From contig JADBXZ010000054.1 in assembly GCA_020403265.1 (NCBI GenBank), forward strand, positions 1-64,000: a stretch of DNA of 64,000 nucleotides, read 5' to 3'. Below are positions 32,292 through 41,572 of the stretch, one piece after another. The position numbers and the translations under genes were made by a program. Position 1 is the first letter of the stretch. Every line of letters starts with the position of its first letter. A model generated the notes under the pieces. The model ran no database searches and was not told the origin of the DNA. It was given only the letters and a program-made list of their open reading frames with translations. The stretch comes from Bacteroidota bacterium. Lineage in GTDB: Bacteria > Bacteroidota > Bacteroidia > B-17B0 > Aurantibacillaceae.

Positions 32292-35200
32292 TTAGTTGAA
32301 GGTTTTAATTAAAATAAACGCAGACCAATAATTTGGATGCGGGTACTTGAGTCTTGTTTCAACCTGTGCATTTTTATAGGCTAAAGAAACATTTTTAGTT
32401 TTACCGTAAGTTTTATAAAACATATTCATAAAATAATTAGTAGCCAAATCATCAACAGGCCACAAACTCATAATTAAATGCTTGGCTCCTGCAATTGCTA
32501 AAGACCTTTGCAAACCTGCAACACCTTCACTGCCCATATTATCACCCAAACCAGTTTGACATGCTGATAGGACAACCAGATCGGTTGCTGCTAAATTTAA
32601 AAACTCGGCCTCATAAGCAGTTAAAACGCCATCATTTTGTGAGTCGGTATTTAAACTATCATTCGTGGCTGGTCCAACTCCAGCAAGAATTAAACCCGAT
32701 CTTAAAAAACTATTTTCTTTTAAAGATTGGCGTTCAAAGCCCAAAAACATTTTATCTTCTGTTTCAACGTCCTTTAAATAATACCCATGGGTGGCAATAT
32801 GCAATAAAGCCGGCGAATTAACAGAACGAATATTAGATTCACTGGCTTTCTCTTCCAAAAATGCTTTAACATTCCACCCGGCAGCATTTAACTCTGCTTC
32901 AATTGTTTCTACCTCTTTTTTTGTACCTGGCAATTTAGACAGATTAACTAAACCATACCTACTTGCGATTAAATCGGTTGGTTTATATTCATTTCCTTTA
33001 ATCTGTTTTTTTAAGTCGTAATCAAAGTCAGGATTTCCGAAAAGCATGGCACTGCTTATTTCGTTGGTTTTAGTTTTAGAGGCATTCTCTAACAAGGATG
33101 AGGCATTAATCAAATTAGTTATCTCTATAGATTCCCCTAAGTATTTATTTGTTCTCGGGTTATATAAGCTACTCAAATTAATTTTTTGAAATACGCCATC
33201 TGAAGAGACATACAATCGCTCAACTTCTTTCAATGATTTTTGTAACGGACCGAAGTATGAAACATAACTTAATGTATCGATTAACAATTCATCTATACTT
33301 TTTGAATAAATATTAAAAGAAGAATCTTCCAGTTTATCGCCATTCTTATATACAACTAATTCAGGAGTAGCAGAATTGTTTTTCACAACAAAGGCGCCAT
33401 AGATTTTGTGACTGGTCGAATCATTAATCCATTCATGAACACTAAAAAATTCTAAAAGTGCTTCTTTTGGCTTTAAAGCAGACTTTAATTTACTAACGGT
33501 TATAGTTTCGTTTTTTGTAAATCCATTAACTTTTAATTTAAGTTTGGTTTCAATATCGTTTATTTTAAGCAGTAAATCATTATCGCTTTCTACCCTATCA
33601 AAAGATTTGCTTCTACTCAATAAGTTATTTTTTAAAGTTACCCAATCCTGATATAACTTAATTACTTCTTCGTTTTTGGAATTTAATACGGTTTGTTGCA
33701 GCTTTGCTGATCCTCTGCCAATTAAGGACTTAAGCAAAAGTTGATTCTCCAATCCTTTCAGGATGTACTGATTCAAATTCTTCTTTGGTTCTTGAGCAAT
33801 ATAATTCAATAAATAAACTTCATAACTTTCGAAAAGTGGGTTTATCATTGCTAAAAATTCACCTTGATGACCTTCCGACATGGCATCAAAATAGGTGTTT
33901 AGTTGATTTGTATAATGCTGCAGTGATTGTAAGTACAACGGGCCTGCCTCTTCCATACGCATAGTAGCTGAATATACCTCGGCAAGGCTTAGTTGTGCAT
34001 TGGCATATAAATCATGAGCTTTTCCAAAATTTTTCTCAATAAGACTGAGTGCTTCTTTTAAATTAGCCTCAGCTTTTTGAAAATAACCCGTTTTAAAATA
34101 AATTGAAGCAAGAGCAATTAAAAAAGTTGGATAACGGAAATGATCTTTACCAACGGACAACTCTACCACTTTTAAAGCTTGTAATTTAAATTCTTCTGCC
34201 TTTTTATAATTTTTCAAATAAAAATAGCATGAGGCAAGGTTGTTTAAGCAATTGCCATAATACTGATGTTGCTTTCCAACTGTTGATTGATAAACTTCTT
34301 TAGCCTCTTCAAGTCTGATGAGAGCCTCATCATAGAATTCAGCATCAATGTAAACCAAACCTAAGTTATTGAGAAGATTGGCATAACTGCGTGTATTGGT
34401 GTTTAAATAATTCTTACGGATGGCTAATGCTTTCAGTAAAATTTCAGATGCTTCACCCTTTCTACCCAACTCCCGATAAAAATCACCCATGTTGTTTAAT
34501 GTGATACAGTATGCATCCGTTTTAGTTTCTTTCAATTGTTCGTATATGCTCAAGGAAGATTTAAAAGCTAATTCAGCTTCATTATTCAAACCTAACATTT
34601 TGGAACAAAGTCCTAAATTATTATCAACACCGGCTAGTATTAGCTGTTCATTCAACTTAAGACGGTGATACTCTGCTTTACATTTTTTCAGGTAAACCAA
34701 TGCGTTGTTATAATCACCCATTTCGCGGTAAACATCTCCAAGGGCACTGTATTTTTCAACATGACCACTGGTATCTTTGAAATTAAGATGGGCGTTGCTT
34801 GAAATCAACTGATTATAAACATCAATACATGCTTTGTATTCACCAAATTGATGATGAATTGCAGCTTTGTAATTCAACAACATAATATAGTATTCGCTAT
34901 TCTCTCCATCTAATGTTTTAAAGTAATATAATAAACCATCTACAGCCGGTTTAGCCTCGGTATATTTTTGAAGCTTCAGCAAGAGTTGTGTGTATTCGAA
35001 ATAAATGATAGAATATTCGCGACTAGAAGGACCAAGAATGACCGAAAGCGGGTAAATGCTGGCATAATAATACTTCTCAGCTTCTGTGTTATTTCCAATT
35101 CTCTGATAATAGTCTCCAAAACGATAAGTTACAATATGTTTTAAGGTTGTATCTCTGGATTTTTTGGCATAATGGTAAGAGTACTTAAATCCTTCTAAAG

Positions 35201-35441
35201 CATTGATAGTATCGTTTACTGCAAGAAGGGCGTAGGCAAAATAGCTATAAAATTTACATCCATAATCAGGAAACTTTTCAAATGACTTTTCGTGTTTGGT
35301 TTCAAAGACCTGGTACTTTTGAGGATGAATAGTTTCTCCGGATTCCATTACTTTAGAAAATTCCACCCATTCCTTTTCAAATGATTGAGCATTTAATAAT
35401 AATGAAGAAATTAAACTACCTAAAAATAGAAGTTGTTTCAT
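32292..35441 (-). CDS. secreted or periplasmic TPR-CHAT protein
   Basis: A 1049-residue protein with a signal peptide (1-18, ending LNAQ) and a long array of tetratricopeptide repeats (about 90-520; NNLGLVY, NNLASCYF). A helical linker follows, then a C-terminal CHAT caspase-like protease domain (about 740-1049). The catalytic dyad is His885 (HIATHGYY) and Cys961 (LSACQTG). CHAT proteases cleave protein partners recognised by the TPRs. No partner gene stands next to it and its target is unknown. It is not obviously linked to the neighbouring sulfur genes. Confidence 0.9.
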   Translation of the reverse strand: MKQLLFLGSLISSLLLNAQSFEKEWVEFSKVMESGETIHPQKYQVFETKHEKSFEKFPDYGCKFYSYFAYALLAVNDTINALEGFKYSYHYAKKSRDTTLKHIVTYRFGDYYQRIGNNTEAEKYYYASIYPLSVILGPSSREYSIIYFEYTQLLLKLQKYTEAKPAVDGLLYYFKTLDGENSEYYIMLLNYKAAIHHQFGEYKACIDVYNQLISSNAHLNFKDTSGHVEKYSALGDVYREMGDYNNALVYLKKCKAEYHRLKLNEQLILAGVDNNLGLCSKMLGLNNEAELAFKSSLSIYEQLKETKTDAYCITLNNMGDFYRELGRKGEASEILLKALAIRKNYLNTNTRSYANLLNNLGLVYIDAEFYDEALIRLEEAKEVYQSTVGKQHQYYGNCLNNLASCYFYLKNYKKAEEFKLQALKVVELSVGKDHFRYPTFLIALASIYFKTGYFQKAEANLKEALSLIEKNFGKAHDLYANAQLSLAEVYSATMRMEEAGPLYLQSLQHYTNQLNTYFDAMSEGHQGEFLAMINPLFESYEVYLLNYIAQEPKKNLNQYILKGLENQLLLKSLIGRGSAKLQQTVLNSKNEEVIKLYQDWVTLKNNLLSRSKSFDRVESDNDLLLKINDIETKLKLKVNGFTKNETITVSKLKSALKPKEALLEFFSVHEWINDSTSHKIYGAFVVKNNSATPELVVYKNGDKLEDSSFNIYSKSIDELLIDTLSYVSYFGPLQKSLKEVERLYVSSDGVFQKINLSSLYNPRTNKYLGESIEITNLINASSLLENASKTKTNEISSAMLFGNPDFDYDLKKQIKGNEYKPTDLIASRYGLVNLSKLPGTKKEVETIEAELNAAGWNVKAFLEEKASESNIRSVNSPALLHIATHGYYLKDVETEDKMFLGFERQSLKENSFLRSGLILAGVGPATNDSLNTDSQNDGVLTAYEAEFLNLAATDLVVLSACQTGLGDNMGSEGVAGLQRSLAIAGAKHLIMSLWPVDDLATNYFMNMFYKTYGKTKNVSLAYKNAQVETRLKYPHPNYWSAFILIKTFN

Positions 35442-35497
35442 GAACCACTAAGATAATGAAAATAAAAGCAAGCTTAATGAAACGTTTTTCAATTGAT

Positions 35498-36079
35498 TTA
35501 ATCTGTTGTAGACGTTAACTCACTGTGTACAGCCAAAATAACCGCTAATACTTCGCTATTAGCATTGTTTTCAATCACAAAGTCAGCTAATTTTATTTTT
35601 TCTGATTGCGCCATTTGATTGTTCATCTTCTTCAAAGCGAGTTCCTCAGAAATTCGATCTCTTTGTTGAATTCTTTTAAGACGTTCAGTATCGTTTGCAG
35701 TGACAAGTATTGTTTTATGCAGGTCTTTGTAAATCCCTGTTTCATATAGCAAAGCACTTTCTTTTAAAATAGGCTGTTGAGCATGTTTTTGAGCGAATAA
35801 CTTAAATTGTTCCTTTACATAAGGATGAATAATTCCGTTTAAATTTTCAAGAAGACTTTTATTATTGAAGATACACTGGCTTACAAATGCTTTATTCAGT
35901 TGGTTGTTTTGATAGGCTTCCTTTCCTAATAAATTAATCACCTTCTTTTTTATATTCTCATCATAATATGCTGATTTAGCGACATCATCACTGTTAAAAA
36001 CTACCCAACCTAATACTTTAAATACTTTAGCAATTGTAGTTTTGCCACTACCAATATTTCCGGTTAATCCAACTTGCAT
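35498..36079 (-). CDS. coaE: dephospho-CoA kinase
   Basis: A 193-residue P-loop kinase for the last step of coenzyme A synthesis. Walker A GLTGNIGSGKTT is at the N-terminus, FNSDDVAK follows, HPYVKEQ lies mid-protein and QRDRISEE is the lid region. It follows the YbbR gene with 1 base between, so these genes and yajC form one operon. Confidence 0.95.
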   Translation of the reverse strand: MQVGLTGNIGSGKTTIAKVFKVLGWVVFNSDDVAKSAYYDENIKKKVINLLGKEAYQNNQLNKAFVSQCIFNNKSLLENLNGIIHPYVKEQFKLFAQKHAQQPILKESALLYETGIYKDLHKTILVTANDTERLKRIQQRDRISEELALKKMNNQMAQSEKIKLADFVIENNANSEVLAVILAVHSELTSTTD

Positions 36080-36080
36080 T

Positions 36081-37010
36081 TTATTTCAGTAAAACGAGTT
36101 CAACCTCCTTAGGCAATATACTTAAGATATTTGCCCCGCCTGGCTTTGTTGTTATTAACACAGGATGTTTTGAACCTCGTCCAATAAAAACTTCAGCTTT
36201 AAAATTAGTTGTGTCACTTTGAATCTGCTCATTCTGCATCATGGTGTATTTCACGGTAACAGTGTTTGGGTAAACGTGCGCGGAACGAAATAAACCGGCT
36301 TCTTTTAATTTTACAGGTAATATAATAGTTCTTTCAATCAATCGCTGTACTTCTGTTGCCACAACTAATTGATCTGCAGAGTAAACTAAACTGTCGTTTA
36401 ATTTAATTAGTTTTAATTGATAAGTATCGCTTTTGTCAATTTCAAAGAGTTGCATACTTTCGCTGTAAACAGTATCAATACTCTTTAACAAATGCTGACT
36501 TCCGTAAATTGTAATAAACTTAGGATTAACCTCCTTCAACTCCATTCCATAGCCCGCTTTACAATTTATTTGTAAATTACTTTTTACAACTACATTTTTT
36601 TGGCTACCCTTTGGCACAATAAAATAAAGTGTATCAGGCAATACAGTTATCACTTTCAATTTTAAAGGTAGCGGAGAATTTTGATTAAAAAATTGGCTCA
36701 AAATTATTTGGTTCGCATTTTTTAAATTCACCATTTGATTAAAATCAATTTGTATTTTTTTTCTCGCATAAAAAGAGGTTAACAGTAATTTCAATCCGGT
36801 GCCACTAACATTTAAATTTAATTTAGCAGGTAATTCATTCATTGGTAATAAAAACGGCGGCATGTTCTTATACTCTAACTTAATTTCCAATGCCATGTTT
36901 TTGGTTTTACTTAAGTCATGAATTAACCAAAATGCAAATGCAAAAAGTAAACAAATAAAAAAAGCCTTGGTTTTACCAGGCTTATTATTACTATTTAAAT
37001 GAGTATTCAA
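36081..37010 (-). CDS. YbbR-like domain protein
   Basis: A 309-residue protein with one N-terminal membrane anchor (about 14-32) and two or three YbbR-like repeats outside (for example NPKFITIYGSQHLLKSIDTVYSE). In Firmicutes the YbbR/CdaR protein regulates diadenylate cyclase; in Bacteroidota the role is unclear. The fixed order yajC, ybbR, coaE here suggests ordinary housekeeping. Confidence 0.87.
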   Translation of the reverse strand: MNTHLNSNNKPGKTKAFFICLLFAFAFWLIHDLSKTKNMALEIKLEYKNMPPFLLPMNELPAKLNLNVSGTGLKLLLTSFYARKKIQIDFNQMVNLKNANQIILSQFFNQNSPLPLKLKVITVLPDTLYFIVPKGSQKNVVVKSNLQINCKAGYGMELKEVNPKFITIYGSQHLLKSIDTVYSESMQLFEIDKSDTYQLKLIKLNDSLVYSADQLVVATEVQRLIERTIILPVKLKEAGLFRSAHVYPNTVTVKYTMMQNEQIQSDTTNFKAEVFIGRGSKHPVLITTKPGGANILSILPKEVELVLLK

Positions 37011-37015
37011 CTATT

Positions 37016-37336
37016 TTAGGTGTTTTGTAATCCAACGGATCCTTCACTTGAAACTGCTGTTTTGGCAATTTTCATTTTAGTTCCATCTTCAACTTCCATA
37101 ATTAGTGTGCCATCTTCCTTCACTTCAACAATTTTACCATATATACCGCCAATTGTCAATATTTTATCACCTTTTTTTAAATTCTCAATATATTTCTTTT
37201 GTTCTTTTTGTTTTTTTAATTGTGGTCGCATCATAAAAAAGTAAAATACTACGACAATTAAAATTAAAGGTAAAAAGTTCATAATACCACCTTGTCCTTG
37301 TTGAGGAGCCATTAGAATAAATAAAGTACTGTTCAT
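37016..37336 (-). CDS. yajC: preprotein translocase subunit YajC
   Basis: A 106-residue protein with a single membrane segment (about 19-38) followed by MMRPQLKKQKEQKKYIENLKKGD and the small YajC domain. It assists SecDF at the Sec translocon. It is followed by the YbbR gene after 5 bases and preceded by the DUF1573 gene. Confidence 0.94.
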   Translation of the reverse strand: MNSTLFILMAPQQGQGGIMNFLPLILIVVVFYFFMMRPQLKKQKEQKKYIENLKKGDKILTIGGIYGKIVEVKEDGTLIMEVEDGTKMKIAKTAVSSEGSVGLQNT

Positions 37337-37361
37337 GTTTTTTATTGTTTATTTTTAGTTA

Positions 37362-37814
37362 TTATTTTGCTGTTTCAGGAACAACAATATCCGTTTTAAT
37401 TTTAATTACGCGTGTAGCAGGTTCACAGTTAGTAACGATAGTAATTGATTTCTCCTGATAGCCGGATTTTCCTTCGCTGTTAAAAATCACATTTATTTTT
37501 GCATTTTGACCGGGAGATATTGGCTCCTTAGGCCATTCAGGCACGGTGCATCCACAGCTACCACTGGCACTTGTTATTACTAAACTTTTGCCACCAATGT
37601 TCTTGAAATAAAAAGCATGGCTTACTTTTTCACCTTGGCTTATTTTTCCAAAATCAAATACCTCCTCGTCAAATTTAATCTCTGGCTTATCGGCGTTTTG
37701 AGTTCCGTTTGATGAAGCAGAGTTTTCAACTAAGTCGGAATTTACTTCAGTATTTTCTTTTGAACCACAAGCAACCAACAATGTTAAAGTAATTACTTTA
37801 ATGTAACGTAACAT
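37362..37814 (-). CDS. DUF1573 lipoprotein
   Basis: A 150-residue protein with lipobox LLVACG near residue 16 and an Ig-like DUF1573 domain marked by FDFGKISQGEKVSHAFYFKN and SCGCTVPEWPKEPI. These are common periplasmic or surface lipoproteins of Bacteroidota without a defined role. It lies 25 bases upstream of yajC and may share its transcript. Confidence 0.92.
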   Translation of the reverse strand: MLRYIKVITLTLLVACGSKENTEVNSDLVENSASSNGTQNADKPEIKFDEEVFDFGKISQGEKVSHAFYFKNIGGKSLVITSASGSCGCTVPEWPKEPISPGQNAKINVIFNSEGKSGYQEKSITIVTNCEPATRVIKIKTDIVVPETAK

Positions 37815-37852
37815 AAGAATGCAAATATAGAAGTTTTGTAGGTTGACACAAA

Positions 37853-37880
37853 CAAAAAAAATCCCAAATTATTGGAATTT
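37853..37880 (-). terminator. terminator of the PorG/DUF6089-like gene
   Basis: An 8-bp stem with one G-T pair (37860-37867 with 37872-37879), followed on the complement by a run of eight T, just after the stop at 37888. Confidence 0.6.
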
Positions 37881-37887
37881 AAATTTT

Positions 37888-38802
37888 TTAGAATTTGGCA
37901 CGAATTTTACGTACTTTACGTTTGTTTTTAGTAAAGAAATTTCCCTTGTAGCGTGTACGATAGAAACTACTCTTTCCACGAATCACATAACTATAACTGA
38001 GGGAAAAATTCATGTAACTGTCTTTGTGCGTCTTGTCACCACGCTTCATCCCCCAAGTATGAGAACGATACGCACCAATGTCTTCAGCAGGCAACTCTGT
38101 TGTTCTTAGAAATAGTCCTCGTTCATAATCATTACCCGGATCTTCTGGATAATTACCGCTAATATCATCAATATAATCAGTGAAAGTTTTTCTAACATTG
38201 GCTTCAAATCCAAGTCTGTGTTTTTTATCAAAAGTAAAATAGAAGCCAAAACCATAAGGAATATTTAAAACAATAGATTTGTAATTATACCCTTCTGAGT
38301 CATAATCTTTCATTTTAACCCATTCGCCTTGATATTTACTTTTTGGATTTGTGTAAAAACCACCAACACCCCCAAAAATATAGGCTCTAAACCCGTTGCG
38401 ATAACGATAGGTATTGCCTAAATCATTATCCTCGTAAAAAAACCAATGACCAGTTAAACCAAGGTCGAATAAATCATTTTTAAAGTTAAAATTTCTATAA
38501 TTTCTTCCCGGATTACTCGATAACTTATCATCTCCTTCAACTCTAATGTAGTCGAAAGCCAGTCGCAACGATATTTTTGGTCTCCATTTGTACCTTACAA
38601 AGCCGCCAACATTCCAACGCGTTTTAGAGAGTTTCATGTCGGCAATAAAGTCCCGGCGAGTTTTTTCCTTACCACCAATATCACCAAGATAGTTAGTTGC
38701 TCCAATGTTAATGCCATAATCCCAAAGCCATTGAGCATTCATTGTTACAGAACTAATAATAATAATGACGAATAAAGTAAATTTCTTCATTTGTAAATAC
38801 AC
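37888..38802 (-). CDS. DUF6089 outer-membrane protein (PorG-like)
   Basis: A 304-residue beta-barrel protein, signal peptide ending MNAQ, with family marks GATNYLGDIGG, VGGFVRYKWRPKISLR and TFTDYIDDISGNY. This family includes PorG, a component of the type IX secretion machinery, in line with the two sorting-domain cargos in the window. A generic DUF6089 role cannot be excluded. The very basic tail (FFTKNKRKVRKIRAKF) is notable. A second Met five codons in (38790) is the likelier start. Confidence 0.85.
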   Translation of the reverse strand: MYLQMKKFTLFVIIIISSVTMNAQWLWDYGINIGATNYLGDIGGKEKTRRDFIADMKLSKTRWNVGGFVRYKWRPKISLRLAFDYIRVEGDDKLSSNPGRNYRNFNFKNDLFDLGLTGHWFFYEDNDLGNTYRYRNGFRAYIFGGVGGFYTNPKSKYQGEWVKMKDYDSEGYNYKSIVLNIPYGFGFYFTFDKKHRLGFEANVRKTFTDYIDDISGNYPEDPGNDYERGLFLRTTELPAEDIGAYRSHTWGMKRGDKTHKDSYMNFSLSYSYVIRGKSSFYRTRYKGNFFTKNKRKVRKIRAKF

Positions 38803-38924
38803 ATTTTAAGTATCAAATATAGTAAAAATACAAATAAATGAGTTATTTTTTTATCGAAACTCGTATAATTGTGCCTAAATTCACAAAAAATAAACCAACT
38901 TATCAACAATAATAGCCATTTGCA

Positions 38925-39872
38925 ATGAAAAACAGAATTTGTACTTTATTTAATATTAAAAAACCAATCATTCAAGCAGGCATGATTTGGTGTAGCGGAT
39001 GGGAACTTGCCAGTGCAGTTAGTAATGCAGGAGGCTTAGGACTAATTGGGAGTGGCAGTATGTATCCTGATGTGTTAAGAGAACAAATCAAAAAATGTAA
39101 AGCTGCAACTAATAAGCCTTTTGGAGTCAATGTTCCTCTTCTATACCCAAATATCCAAGATCATCTTAAAATTATTATTGAAGAAGGCGTTAAAATTGTA
39201 TTTACAAGTGCTGGAAACCCTAAGACTTACACATCTTTTTTGAAAGAAAAGGGCATTACTGTAGTGCACGTAGTAAGTGCTGTAAAGTTTGCAAAAAAAT
39301 GCGAAGAAGCAGGCGTAGATGCAATAGTAGCTGAGGGTTTTGAGGCAGGTGGGCACAATGGAAGAGAGGAAACAACAACAATGGTGTTAATTCCTGAGGT
39401 AAGAAAGAGTGTGAATTTACCGCTAATTGCAGCAGGTGGAATTGGCTATGGTAACCAAATGGCAGCTGCTTTTTGTTTAGGTGCAGAGGCTGTTCAAATT
39501 GGAAGTCGTTTTGTGGCTACACCAGAGAGTAGTGCACATCAAAATTTTAAACAAGCCATTATTCAAGCTGGAGAAGGTGATACACAGCTTGCTTTAAAAC
39601 AATTAACACCTGTTAGATTAATAAAAAACGACTTTTTTAAACGTGTTAATCAAGCTGAATTAAACGGTGCTTCCACCGAAGAATTAACTAATCTACTTGG
39701 ACGTGGGCGTGCAAAAAAAGGAATGTTTGAAGGAGATTTAACGGAGGGCGAACTCGAAATTGGTCAAATTAGTGCAGGAATTAAAGAAATTAAACCTGCT
39801 GCTGAAATTTTAGATGAGATTTATGAGGATTTCATTCAAACTATCAATAACTTAAAAACCATCAATCCTTAA
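38925..39872 (+). CDS. nitronate monooxygenase/FabK-like flavoprotein
   Basis: A 315-residue TIM-barrel FMN enzyme. Conserved stretches are KPIIQAGMIWCSG, NAGGLGLIG, KPFGVNVPLL, VAEGFEAGGHNG and IAAGGIGYG with QIGSRF. These fit the nitronate monooxygenase and enoyl-ACP reductase FabK branch, which cannot be told apart by eye. It overlaps the 3' end of the convergent thioesterase gene by 11 bases. Confidence 0.9.
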   Translation: MKNRICTLFNIKKPIIQAGMIWCSGWELASAVSNAGGLGLIGSGSMYPDVLREQIKKCKAATNKPFGVNVPLLYPNIQDHLKIIIEEGVKIVFTSAGNPKTYTSFLKEKGITVVHVVSAVKFAKKCEEAGVDAIVAEGFEAGGHNGREETTTMVLIPEVRKSVNLPLIAAGGIGYGNQMAAAFCLGAEAVQIGSRFVATPESSAHQNFKQAIIQAGEGDTQLALKQLTPVRLIKNDFFKRVNQAELNGASTEELTNLLGRGRAKKGMFEGDLTEGELEIGQISAGIKEIKPAAEILDEIYEDFIQTINNLKTINP

Positions 39873-40377
39873 TAAATAAAGCTTTTAACTCTGTTGCCTC
39901 TTCTGGTTTCATTCTTCCTCCTAATATCAGCGAAAGCTGTCTTCTTCTTAATGCACCTTCATAACGCTTCTTTTCAAGTTCAGTTTCAGGGATTAATTGT
40001 GGAACCGGCAACGGGGCTCCATTTTGATCAATAGCAACAAAGGTCAAGATGGCTTCATTACATTTTGTTTTTTCGCCTGTAACCGGGTTTTCAACTAACA
40101 CTTCCACATAAATTTCCATACTACTTGTAAAGGCTCTGCTAACCTTCGCCTCTAAAGTAACTACACTATTTTGTTTAATAGGATTGTCAAAACTAACATG
40201 ATTAATAGAGGCTGTAACTACAACCCTACCACAATGACGTTGTGCAGCGATAGCTGCAGTAATATCAACCCACTGTAATAACTTACCACCAAACAAATTT
40301 CCAACGTGATTAGTATCATTAGGTAATACAACTTCAGTGTTGATCGTAAGAGATTGTGCAGGTGTTTTTGATTTCAT
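39862..40377 (-). CDS. acyl-CoA thioesterase (hotdog fold)
   Basis: A 171-residue cytoplasmic thioesterase with the YciA/ACOT pattern VLPNDTNHVGNLFGGKLLQWVDI, followed by ASINHVSFDNPIKQNSVV and the hotdog second half. Family members hydrolyse medium- to long-chain acyl-CoA. Single gene, divergent from hemJ. Confidence 0.93.
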   Translation of the reverse strand: MKSKTPAQSLTINTEVVLPNDTNHVGNLFGGKLLQWVDITAAIAAQRHCGRVVVTASINHVSFDNPIKQNSVVTLEAKVSRAFTSSMEIYVEVLVENPVTGEKTKCNEAILTFVAIDQNGAPLPVPQLIPETELEKKRYEGALRRRQLSLILGGRMKPEEATELKALFIKD

Positions 40378-40382
40378 AGGAT

Positions 40383-40426
40383 TTGATTAAAAATTAAATT
40401 TAGAGCTTGTAAAAATAGTAACTTTA
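40383..40426 (+). promoter_or_regulatory. possible hemJ promoter with half FNR-like box
   Basis: TAACTTTA at 40419-40426 and TTGAT-TAAA-AATTA at 40383-40396 have centres 33 bp apart. The left half-site is a perfect FNR half but the right is poor, so this is a tentative member of the set. Confidence 0.3.
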
Positions 40427-40443
40427 CGGCATACTTTTTAGAA

Positions 40444-41052
40444 ATGGATTATAATTACGTTAAAGCATTACACATAATATTTGTTGTATGTTGGTTTGCA
40501 GCACTTTTTTATATAGTACGTTTATTTATTTATGCCACAGAAGCTCAAAATAAAGATGCAATAGCTAGGCCAATTTTAACCAACCAATTAATCTTGATGC
40601 AGAAAAAACTATGGTATATCATAGGATGGCCTGCAATGATTGGCGCCTTCATTTTTGGCTTATGGATGCTGGCCTTAAATCCTCTGCTACTGAAATTCCC
40701 TTGGATGTGGTTGAAATTAATTTCAGTTGTACTCCTTGCACTCTATCATGTACAATGTCAATCCATTTACAAACAACAAAAAGACGGGATTTATAAACAC
40801 AGTTCATTTAAACTGAGACTTTTTAATGAACTTGCAACGCTATTTCTTGTGGCAATAGTATTCTTAGTAGTTATTAAATCCAGCTCGGGTTTGCTCTGGG
40901 GGCTTTTAGGACTAATTGCGTTTGCTGGAATCTTAATGTTAGCCGTAAAAATTTATCGCTCTCAAAGTAAAAAAATCGAAAATACGGCAACCACGAAAAA
41001 TATAAATCCGGTTGATCAATCTACTCCGCCTCCAACACCTCCAATTCAATAG
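40444..41052 (+). CDS. hemJ: HemJ-type protoporphyrinogen IX oxidase
   Basis: A 202-residue integral membrane protein with four to five helices. The HemJ start YNYVKALHIIFVVCWFAALFY carries the conserved histidine, and QLILMQKKLWYIIGWPAM the conserved lysines. It oxidises protoporphyrinogen to protoporphyrin in haem synthesis. The last 25 residues are a Pro/Thr tail beyond the usual end. It converges with paaD and supplies haem needed by the cbb3 oxidase cluster further right. Confidence 0.88.
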   Translation: MDYNYVKALHIIFVVCWFAALFYIVRLFIYATEAQNKDAIARPILTNQLILMQKKLWYIIGWPAMIGAFIFGLWMLALNPLLLKFPWMWLKLISVVLLALYHVQCQSIYKQQKDGIYKHSSFKLRLFNELATLFLVAIVFLVVIKSSSGLLWGLLGLIAFAGILMLAVKIYRSQSKKIENTATTKNINPVDQSTPPPTPPIQ

Positions 41053-41080
41053 ATTGCGCTGCTTTAATCTATTAATTAAA

Positions 41081-41572
41081 TTAGTGACACTTAAAATAAT
41101 CAAATACTTCCTTACAGGATTTGCATGTATAAAGCGCTTTACAAGCTGTTGAACCAAACTGACTTAATAATGTTGTTTTATGTGAATTGCAACGAGGACA
41201 CTGTACTTGTTTAGAAGCATCTAATTTCTTCGCACAACTGGTGTGCATAGGAGGAGCGATGCCATATTGCTTAAGTTTTAATTTGGCTTCTGTAGTTAAC
41301 AAGTCTGTTGACCAAGCTGGTTCGTATACAACACTAAGCTTGTAGTTCTGAATTCCATAATCATTTAAAATTCGTTTTATTTCATCAGAAATAAATGGGA
41401 TCGCAGGACATGCCGTGTAGGTTGGCGTAATATCAATCTGATAAGAATTATCCATCCATTTAACGTCTCTTAAAATACCCAAATCTTTTATAGTTAATAC
41501 AGGAATTTCCGGATCAGGAATTTCTGAAATCAAATTAAAAACATGATTACTATTTAATTTTGTATTTACCAT
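41081..41572 (-). CDS. paaD: phenylacetyl-CoA epoxidase subunit PaaD
   Basis: A 163-residue protein with an N-terminal MIP18/SufT-like domain (PDPEIPVLTIKDLGILRDV, TPTYTACPAI) and a C-terminal zinc-ribbon-like region (CPRCN ... CKSCKEVF). PaaD is thought to mature the epoxidase complex. It overlaps paaC by 7 bases and ends the operon. No paaE reductase gene follows: the convergent hemJ comes next. Confidence 0.93.
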   Translation of the reverse strand: MVNTKLNSNHVFNLISEIPDPEIPVLTIKDLGILRDVKWMDNSYQIDITPTYTACPAIPFISDEIKRILNDYGIQNYKLSVVYEPAWSTDLLTTEAKLKLKQYGIAPPMHTSCAKKLDASKQVQCPRCNSHKTTLLSQFGSTACKALYTCKSCKEVFDYFKCH

